From NCBI GenBank assembly GCA_021779415.1, contig JAJYAS010000056.1, positions 1-10,830 of the forward strand: a stretch of DNA of 10,830 bases. The letters are read 5' to 3'. Shown in pieces: positions 6,383 through 10,830 of the stretch (the stretch's first letter is position 1; the number at the start of each line of letters is the position of its first letter). The DNA is from Bacillota bacterium. Lineage in GTDB: Bacteria; Bacillota_B; Desulfitobacteriia; Desulfitobacteriales; Desulfitobacteriaceae. The notes beneath the pieces were generated by a model. It worked only from the letters and a program-made list of their open reading frames with translations, made no database searches and was not told where the DNA came from. Both the position numbers and the translations under genes were made by a program.

Positions 6383-6742
6383 TTAAGTTAGATACTTACT
6401 AACGGTCTCCAGAAGTTCATCTGGTCGAAAAGGTTTGGCTATAAAGTCAACGGCCCCTCGTTTTAAAGCTTCTAAAACCATACTCTCTTGGGCAATTGCA
6501 CTACACATAATCACCTTAGCGGTAGAGTCAATCACTAAAATTTCTTCCAAAGCCGCCAATCCATCCAGCTCCGGCATTGTAATATCCATGAGCGTTATGT
6601 CAGGTTTAGTTAATTTAAACTGTTCGACTGCCTGACGACCGTTTTGCGCTTCCACGATGTTCGTATAGCCTTTACGCGCCAAAATTTGACAAATCATTAG
6701 ACGCATAAAACTCGCATCATCAGCGATAAGAAATCTGCTCAT
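6383..6742 (-). CDS. Stand-alone CheY-like response regulator receiver protein
   Basis: The protein is 119 residues, a single receiver domain with no output domain. It has the acidic pair D8-D9 (LIADDASFMR), phosphoacceptor D53 in LMDITMPELDG, the switch Ser81 (VIMCSAIAQESM) and K103 (FIAKPFRP), so all catalytic positions are present. The MCSA-x-x-QE-x-M-V-x-EA-x-x-x-GA pattern is typical of chemotaxis-style CheY. It probably acts by protein-protein contact after phosphorylation by an unlinked histidine kinase. The frame continues 28 codons upstream to a TTG without family similarity. The ATG at 6742 gives the usual CheY length; a GGTGGGG lies 9 bases before it. The gene sits between the spoIIIA operon and the carboxylase genes, where B. 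subtilis has none, and has its own terminator. Its target cannot be read from context. Confidence 0.92.
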   Translation of the reverse strand: MSRFLIADDASFMRLMICQILARKGYTNIVEAQNGRQAVEQFKLTKPDITLMDITMPELDGLAALEEILVIDSTAKVIMCSAIAQESMVLEALKRGAVDFIAKPFRPDELLETVSKYLT

Positions 6743-6767
6743 CCTCCGTGTCCCCACCCTCTTAAAC

Positions 6768-6781
6768 AGGACTTTAGTCCT
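6768..6781. promoter_or_regulatory. 14-bp inverted repeat upstream of the CheY-like gene
   Basis: AGGACT (6768-6773) and AGTCCT (6776-6781) are perfect inverted copies separated by TT. The repeat lies 26 bases upstream of the chosen ATG. It could be a regulator site or a small hairpin in the leader. I found no convincing -10/-35 pair next to it, so its role is open. Confidence 0.35.
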
Positions 6782-6849
6782 ATACATCCGTGAATAATTC
6801 GCTCTATGAACCTCATTTTCCTGCAATCCATTTATTTTTTTTTAGAATC

Positions 6850-6857
6850 CAATTTAT
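6850..6857. repeat. Direct repeat at the left edge of the MITE-like element (target duplication)
   Basis: CAATTTAT here is identical to 7107-7114 on the other side of the 252-bp element. The 5-base core ATTTA lies wholly outside both terminal inverted repeats; the other three bases overlap the repeat ends. Confidence 0.6.
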
Positions 6858-6897
6858 GATTTCACTGCAAAAACCTTGAATGCGGGTCAAAAGCAAT
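6857..6897 (+). repeat. Left terminal inverted repeat of the MITE-like element
   Basis: This 41-base arm matches the reverse complement of 7079-7108 in two blocks, with two substitutions, one missing A and a 12-base insertion (CCTTGAATGCGG) between the blocks. Confidence 0.65.
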
Positions 6898-7078
6898 TTT
6901 GCCCGTTCGCACACGCTGCATTTGCTACTCACTTGCCGCTAAAGCTACGATCCACTCGGCCTTCGGTTTAATTTGACAGGTTGGCCTCGGGCGATACTCT
7001 CCACAGGAGACTATCGTGCCAAAACCCTTATGTACGACTGCATGTGAACCATTGGCGTGTTTAACGTGCTCTCTCTAT

Positions 7079-7108
7079 ATTGCTTTTTGACTTTCTGCAG
7101 TAAAATCA
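7079..7108 (-). repeat. Right terminal inverted repeat of the MITE-like element
   Basis: This 30-base arm is the inverted partner of 6857-6897. Its outer end lies two bases from the spoIIIAH stop codon. Confidence 0.65.
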
Positions 7109-7114
7109 ATTTAT
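7107..7114. repeat. Direct repeat at the right edge of the MITE-like element (target duplication)
   Basis: CAATTTAT matches 6850-6857 exactly. The spoIIIAH stop codon (TAA on the minus strand, 7113-7111) lies inside it, so duplication of the target would have preserved the gene's end. Confidence 0.6.
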
Positions 7115-7683
7115 TTTTTCGTTGATATCGTAATCTTATCCAGACGAACTTTTGTAACCCGAATCACAATATCCTGGATACTACTTACTTCATTGGGTGT
7201 TAAACTCGGCGCGTAAACAATAACTGTGACGTTTTCCTGAAAGACATCTGCCACAGCGTCTTGAAAGCCTTTAATCTTGAGAAGGTTTTCAATTTCCCCT
7301 TCTTTCTGTTGTTTTATGCTCAGTTCAAGCCACTTTTCTTGCGCTTGTTCTCTACTCTTGACCACTGTTGAGTTCAACAACTCCGAGAGCATAGCTTTTG
7401 TCTCCTGACGAACCTGATCTCGTTTCAATCGATAATTTACGAAATAATTTTCCCCGGAAACATTCGGCTGAACAGTTTCAACTTGAACTTGAATTGAAGG
7501 GTCTTCCACTGTTGCATTGACAGGCAAACTCGGTTGTCCCGTGAAATGATTATGTGGTTCAGACCTCATCACCCATGACCCAATTGCCCCAAGGATGAGC
7601 ACTAAACTCACCGCTCCTCCCACCCATAACCATTTGCGCCCGATAAACATAATTAAGGGTCGCTCAATTCTTTTGTTGAACAT
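7111..7683 (-). CDS. spoIIIAH: Stage III sporulation protein SpoIIIAH
   Basis: The protein has 190 residues. A basic N-terminus precedes one membrane helix (about 18-39). A linker leads to the conserved NYFVNYRLKRDQVRQETKAM (about 80-99), a helical stretch with EKWLELSIKQQKEGEIENLL, and a ring-building (YscJ/FliF-like) fold around IKGFQDAVADVF and SLTPNEVSSIQDIVIRVTKV. In B. subtilis this domain, made in the mother cell, forms a ring in the intermembrane space that binds SpoIIQ from the forespore. The ATG at 7683 has GGAGGG 9 bases upstream and lies 3 bases after the spoIIIAG stop. The stop codon lies in the target duplication of the MITE-like element, but the protein's end looks intact. Confidence 0.95.
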   Translation of the reverse strand: MFNKRIERPLIMFIGRKWLWVGGAVSLVLILGAIGSWVMRSEPHNHFTGQPSLPVNATVEDPSIQVQVETVQPNVSGENYFVNYRLKRDQVRQETKAMLSELLNSTVVKSREQAQEKWLELSIKQQKEGEIENLLKIKGFQDAVADVFQENVTVIVYAPSLTPNEVSSIQDIVIRVTKVRLDKITISTKK

Positions 7684-7686
7684 AGA

Positions 7687-8250
7687 TTATGGCCCTCCCA
7701 TTACCCGCACCGTAATTCTAGCGCTTGGAATATTCAAGAGTGTTTGTACCGCGGTATGGATTTCTTCTCTCACTTTTGGATCCCGAGCCCCTTCAGCAAT
7801 AATCAAAACACCCGCTACCTCCGGACGATCCTCCATCACCATAACTGGCTGGGTGGAACCATTTGGCATGACCACTTGGTTGTTATCAGTGACCGCCGTC
7901 GTTTCGCGCGTTCCCCCGGTCTTGTCGGTTTCCTTAGTCGTGCTTTTCGTGACATTCTGATTCCGGGCATACTCCGTCTTCAACCCCGTTGAAAAACTCA
8001 CCGAAACTTGCACCTTCCCTGCTCCCTCCATTTGCAGGATATTGGTTTGTAGTTTACTCTCTAATTCTTTTTCCAATGCACTAATTCTAGAATTTGTGGT
8101 TAAGCTCGCCGTCGCTGCAGATTTTGCCTGTATACTCTGGGGCGGAGTTACAGTACCTTTCCCTAAGTAAATAAAAGACATCCCAACCGCTACGAGCCCC
8201 ACTATACCCAGTAAAATTTTGTCCGATGATATCAATTTCATCAACTTCAC
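7687..8250 (-). CDS. spoIIIAG: Stage III sporulation protein SpoIIIAG
   Basis: The protein is 187 residues from the chosen start. One membrane helix (about 11-29, KILLGIVGLVAVGMSFIYL) is followed by a Ser/Ala/Thr-rich linker. A ring-building fold begins SALEKELESKLQTNILQMEG and VQVSVSFSTG. A long polar insert (NVTKSTTKETDKTGG) and the family motif PEVAGVLIIAEGARDPKVREEI close to the C-terminus follow. In B. subtilis SpoIIIAG forms a large ring in the mother-cell-to-forespore channel. The frame continues 17 codons upstream to a TTG, but that would overlap the spoIIIAF stop. The GTG at 8250 has GGAGGGAGG 9 bases upstream and gives a normal N-terminus. A 34-base gap follows spoIIIAF, the longest inside this operon. 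Confidence 0.95.
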   Translation of the reverse strand: MKLMKLISSDKILLGIVGLVAVGMSFIYLGKGTVTPPQSIQAKSAATASLTTNSRISALEKELESKLQTNILQMEGAGKVQVSVSFSTGLKTEYARNQNVTKSTTKETDKTGGTRETTAVTDNNQVVMPNGSTQPVMVMEDRPEVAGVLIIAEGARDPKVREEIHTAVQTLLNIPSARITVRVMGGP

Positions 8251-8284
8251 AAATTTAAACCTCCCTCCAAAATCAGTTTCTCTT

Positions 8285-8866
8285 TTAATTTTCTTGCACA
8301 AAAATTATTTCTTTAGACAAGTTCATCAAGGCCGAAATTCTTTCGCGTACTTCTTCCGCTTTAGGTGAAGGTGCCTTCGTAGTGGTAGGCGACTGACCTA
8401 TAGTAATGGGTTGAACTGGCGTAATTTCTCCTTTTGCAGAAGTTAACGTAACCATGACCTCAGCAATCTTGGGTTGATCCGTTACCCCCCCTGTCCCTTC
8501 TTCAAATTTAATATCTACCGTAGCAGCGGTAACTCCATTAGTACCGAGAGCAAGCGCTTGGATCTGATGCATTAGAATCTGACGGTATTGCCCTTGCACC
8601 GCATCTCGTCCAAGTTTCACCCCTTGCCCCTCTGCCGCAATCGCAGGTAAATCCTGGGGAGTTGTAACAGCCCAAGCTGGAATCTCCATCTCTAGCGGGG
8701 TATGTAAGAACGACGCAATTGGTGTTAGAACTGCGGAAATCACAAACAAACCCATTACCATTTGCACAAACCCTCGCATAGATTTGTTAGGAAGAAGCAT
8801 TTCCAAAAAAGTGGCCAACAACAGAATTATGGCGAGATTTCGCACAAGGGTATGTAACGTCTGCAC
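8285..8866 (-). CDS. spoIIIAF: Stage III sporulation protein SpoIIIAF
   Basis: The protein has 193 residues, with two N-terminal membrane helices (about 8-25 and 33-54; FVQMVMGLFVISAVLTPI is the conserved second one). A soluble domain follows with QYRQILMHQIQAL, VTAATVDIKFEEG and AEVMVTLTSAKGEI, which is a predicted ring-building fold in this family. A Pro/Thr/Ala-rich stretch precedes the C-terminal helix ERISALMNLSKEIIFVQEN. It is a membrane component of the SpoIIIA channel. The start is GTG at 8866, with GGAGG 8 bases upstream, directly after the spoIIIAE TAA, which suggests coupling. Confidence 0.93.
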   Translation of the reverse strand: MQTLHTLVRNLAIILLLATFLEMLLPNKSMRGFVQMVMGLFVISAVLTPIASFLHTPLEMEIPAWAVTTPQDLPAIAAEGQGVKLGRDAVQGQYRQILMHQIQALALGTNGVTAATVDIKFEEGTGGVTDQPKIAEVMVTLTSAKGEITPVQPITIGQSPTTTKAPSPKAEEVRERISALMNLSKEIIFVQEN

Positions 8867-8879
8867 AGTGCTCTCCTCC

Positions 8880-10058
8880 TTAGTGCAACATGACCGAAAG
8901 GTTTCCTGTCCCTATAACCACGGCGACGGTCATGAAAAACATGATCCCAACGGATGCCACCGTAACTAAGATGAAAATTAAACTTTTTGACATATCTTGA
9001 AGACTATCGGCAAGGGCCTTTTCTCCAAGGGGTTCGATAAGGGCTGCGGAGATGCGGAAAACAAGGATCATCGCTAATAATTTCACCACTGGTCCGACAC
9101 AAATCACGATGATAGCAAACAACGCAATAATGCCCACGGCATTTTTTAACAGTAAACCTGAGGTAATCACGAGTTCAACTGCATCCTTGAAAAACTTACC
9201 CACAACTGGGACTAGATCCGCAGAATATTTGGCTGTGCGAAAAACGACACTATCCGCGACCCCTCCCGTCACCCCCTGAACTGTCATGACCCCAATAAAG
9301 ACGGTCATAATAACCCCTAGTGAAAGTTTGCCCGCAAATTCAAGAAGTCCAGCAAGCTTGCTGAGCTTAAACTGCTCAGAGATATGGTTAAAAAGCCTCA
9401 GTACTGCCGCTAAAAAGTAAAGTGGCAACACGACTGTTTTAATCATTGTCGCTAAAACCGTTAAACTACCCATGATGAGAGGCCTAAATAGGGCTGCGCT
9501 CGTTAGATTTCCCATAGAAATCAGTAAGGTCAACATGACCGGAAACAAGGTTTGCATCAATCCAACCATACGGTCTATGGTTCCCGTAGCCACTCCCATT
9601 GCTTCCTGAAACGAAGTAAGGGCTAAACTTAATAACACAAGGTACGTCATAACTTGAGCAATTTTTCCCACACTTCCGCCAAAAGCGACCTGTAGCTGTC
9701 CCAACACAGCACAAAGTACTGCTAAAATAAGCAACTTACCGATTAATGGAGCACTGCTTAAAATCTCTCGTCCTAGGATTTGCACTAAAGTTTGCCCTAA
9801 CTTCTCTGGTCGCAGATCTAATTTCCCGTTCTTTAGATCTTCAAACATCTTTGCCAACGAAAAGCCGGGCATGGCCTGCTGAACATCAGCATCTAATTGT
9901 TCGAGATACCCTCGCATTTGGCTTAGATCAATCTGTTCTGTCACTCCTTCTGACTCCGTTGACTGAAGGGGTGTCTCCTCGGCTTGTACAGGAGAAGTTG
10001 TCCCACCCAACAAGACAACGACTAGTAGTAAACTGAAGAAGAATCGCCGCAAATACAT
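8880..10058 (-). CDS. spoIIIAE: Stage III sporulation protein SpoIIIAE
   Basis: The protein has 392 residues and a clear signal peptide (RRFFFSLLLVVVLLGG, likely cut after PVQA at residue 26). A soluble segment (about 27-105) includes IDLSQMRGYLEQLDADVQQA. Then come about seven or eight membrane helices to the C-terminus, with the conserved SAPLIGKLLILAVLCAVLGQL, GVTGGVADSVVFRTAKYSAD and LIEPLGEKALADSLQDMSKS. It is the multi-spanning core of the SpoIIIA complex. The start is ambiguous. GTG (10061), ATG (10058) and TTG (10052) are in frame next to GAGGTGAT; only the TTG has ideal SD spacing, so the mature start may be MRRFFFSLLL. The spoIIIAD stop is four bases before the ATG. Confidence 0.95.
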   Translation of the reverse strand: MYLRRFFFSLLLVVVLLGGTTSPVQAEETPLQSTESEGVTEQIDLSQMRGYLEQLDADVQQAMPGFSLAKMFEDLKNGKLDLRPEKLGQTLVQILGREILSSAPLIGKLLILAVLCAVLGQLQVAFGGSVGKIAQVMTYLVLLSLALTSFQEAMGVATGTIDRMVGLMQTLFPVMLTLLISMGNLTSAALFRPLIMGSLTVLATMIKTVVLPLYFLAAVLRLFNHISEQFKLSKLAGLLEFAGKLSLGVIMTVFIGVMTVQGVTGGVADSVVFRTAKYSADLVPVVGKFFKDAVELVITSGLLLKNAVGIIALFAIIVICVGPVVKLLAMILVFRISAALIEPLGEKALADSLQDMSKSLIFILVTVASVGIMFFMTVAVVIGTGNLSVMLH

Positions 10059-10062
10059 CACC

Positions 10063-10449
10063 TCACGGAACGAGTCGTACCAGTGACTCTGTAATGGCTA
10101 CAATAATCGGAATTGCTAAAAGGATAACCCCAACTTTAGCGGCTACCTCAATTTTGGTGGCTAAGGCACCTTCTCCTGCATCACGGCAGATTTGGGCGCC
10201 AAACTCAGCGAGATAGGCTACGCCAACAATCTTTAAAACAATGAGCAAATAATAAGAACTAATATTCGCTTGATCTGCTAGATTTTGGAGCAAGTCGACG
10301 ATAACTTTAATCTTGCTCAATATGAGAATGAAAATGGAAGCACCCGCTAAAATTGTAAGTTGCAATGCAATTTCTGGACGAATTTGTTTCAGAACAACGC
10401 TGATCATCGTAACAATCAAGGCTAGTCCTACAATTTGCCATATTTCCAC
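10063..10449 (-). CDS. spoIIIAD: Stage III sporulation protein SpoIIIAD
   Basis: The protein has 128 residues and is almost entirely hydrophobic, with four predicted membrane helices (about 4-20, 27-45, 66-84 and 105-124). Family marks are LKQIRPEIALQLTILAG and VGVAYLAEFGAQICRDAGEGALATKIE, the latter being the conserved loop after the third helix. It is a membrane subunit of the SpoIIIA channel. The start is GTG, with AGGAGG 7 bases upstream; that SD overlaps the TAG stop of spoIIIAC. Confidence 0.95.
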   Translation of the reverse strand: MEIWQIVGLALIVTMISVVLKQIRPEIALQLTILAGASIFILILSKIKVIVDLLQNLADQANISSYYLLIVLKIVGVAYLAEFGAQICRDAGEGALATKIEVAAKVGVILLAIPIIVAITESLVRLVP

Positions 10450-10460
10450 GTTTTAACCTC

Positions 10461-10658
10461 CTAATATAGGTTAAAAACACTTTTAACTAAGGTGAATAAT
10501 TCTGCAATGGATTGCACTACGATATAGAGAACCACGATAACACCAATAATCGTGACACCCTCAGCCATTTCCTTATGGCCGGATTGAGTCAACACAGAAG
10601 CTAATACCCCCACTAAAATACCGATTCCAGCGACAGTAATGATAAGATTGAAGCTCAC
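10461..10658 (-). CDS. spoIIIAC: Stage III sporulation protein SpoIIIAC
   Basis: The protein has 65 residues with two membrane helices (about 5-24 and 36-56) joined by TQSGHKEMAEGVTIIG, the short conserved loop of this family. Length and sequence are typical. It belongs to the membrane part of the SpoIIIA complex. The start is GTG, with AGGAG 8 bases upstream. Confidence 0.95.
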   Translation of the reverse strand: MSFNLIITVAGIGILVGVLASVLTQSGHKEMAEGVTIIGVIVVLYIVVQSIAELFTLVKSVFNLY

Positions 10659-10679
10659 TTTTTCGTCTCCTCTCCTTGG

Positions 10680-10830
10680 TTAAATCAAAATGAGTACACC
10701 CGCAATGCCACAGAGAAAACCTAGATAAGACCACATTTTAGCTTGCTTTTCAGACCATATTCCTGCTTGGTCCTTGATCAAGGTGAGTTGACGCTGTAAT
10801 AACTCCAATTGCTTATGTTGCTCTTGACGA
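10680..10830 (-). CDS. spoIIIAB: Stage III sporulation protein SpoIIIAB, C-terminal 50 residues
   Basis: This is the 3' end of a gene that runs off the right edge. The visible part is a glutamine/leucine-rich coiled coil (QEQHKQLELLQRQLTLIKDQ), then EKQAKMWSYLG and one C-terminal membrane helix (GFLCGIAGVLILI). That is the characteristic end of SpoIIIAB, which has a soluble helical domain between two terminal membrane helices. The spoIIIAC SD begins two bases after its TAA. spoIIIAA and the operon promoter are outside the window. Confidence 0.9.
   Translation of the reverse strand, partial: RQEQHKQLELLQRQLTLIKDQAGIWSEKQAKMWSYLGFLCGIAGVLILI

Larger units (their letters stand above)
6857..7108. 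mobile_element. MITE-like 252-bp non-autonomous element
   Basis: This 368-base gap between the CheY-like gene and spoIIIAH is mostly one element. Its ends are inverted copies: TGATTTcACTGCAaAAA on the left plus strand against TGATTTtACTGCAgAAA on the right minus strand (15 of 17). A second block follows, GTCAAAAGCAAT against GTCAAAAAGCAAT. The left arm carries 12 extra bases between the blocks. A direct repeat ATTTA (up to CAATTTAT) flanks both ends, as expected for a target-site duplication. The interior is richer in G+C than the AT-rich flanks and has nested hairpins: CGATA/TATCG plus TCTCC/GGAGA at 6992-7016, inside TTGGC/GCCAA (6981-6985, 7018-7022), and a stem at 6883-6905. No transposase is encoded. 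A 46-codon minus-strand frame without ATG (ending AEWIVALAASE) crosses it and is probably not a gene. A structured RNA with long pairing ends is the alternative. Confidence 0.7.

Noticed and set aside
6938..7075. 46-codon minus-strand open frame across the MITE-like element (ending AEWIVALAASE)
   Set aside because: It has no ATG and no SD, and it crosses inverted repeats and hairpins. It is more likely an incidental frame in a repeated element, although such frames may be annotated as small hypothetical proteins.
6857..7108. Known riboswitch (c-di-GMP, c-di-AMP, cobalamin or T-box)
   Set aside because: None of the conserved core motifs that I know for these classes is present on either strand.

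Overview
The window comes from an endospore-forming clostridial Firmicute. The mix of a spoIIIA operon, an Asp23-AmaP-DUF2273 module and an NfnAB-type flavoprotein at moderate G+C suggests a Desulfitobacterium/Desulfosporosinus-like Peptococcaceae relative; the genus is an inference from gene content. Every credible gene lies on the minus strand, so transcription runs from high to low coordinates. Strong Shine-Dalgarno (SD) sequences precede most genes, several overlapping the stop codon of the gene before, and about half of the genes start with GTG or TTG.

Layout in transcription order. (1) 10830-7111: most of the spoIIIA operon, with spoIIIAB (3' part), AC, AD, AE, AF, AG and AH tightly packed. 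These build the SpoIIIA-SpoIIQ channel between mother cell and forespore. (2) 7108-6857: a 252-bp MITE-like element with imperfect terminal inverted repeats and flanking direct repeats, inserted exactly at the spoIIIAH stop codon. (3) 6742-6383: a lone CheY-type receiver protein, followed by an intrinsic terminator. (4) 6285-2883: a strong sigma-A promoter overlapping a perfect 16-bp palindrome, a leader with a possible 19-codon ORF, then a fusion of a pyruvate/oxaloacetate-type carboxyltransferase with a complete AccB-type biotin carrier, then accC. (5) 2863-1034: a second strong sigma-A promoter, a structured leader, then an Asp23 family gene, amaP, a DUF2273 gene and nusB. (6) 925-1: nfnA and the start of nfnB, which together form an electron-bifurcating ferredoxin/NAD(P) transhydrogenase.

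The order spoIIIAH - accB - accC - Asp23 family gene (yqhY) - nusB is the well-known Bacillus subtilis order. Here a carboxyltransferase has been fused in frame to the front of AccB at that conserved locus. The resulting carrier could serve a two-subunit pyruvate carboxylase, acetyl-CoA carboxylase, or both. This fusion and the MITE-like element are the two most notable features. I saw no phage, CRISPR, defence or secondary-metabolite system.
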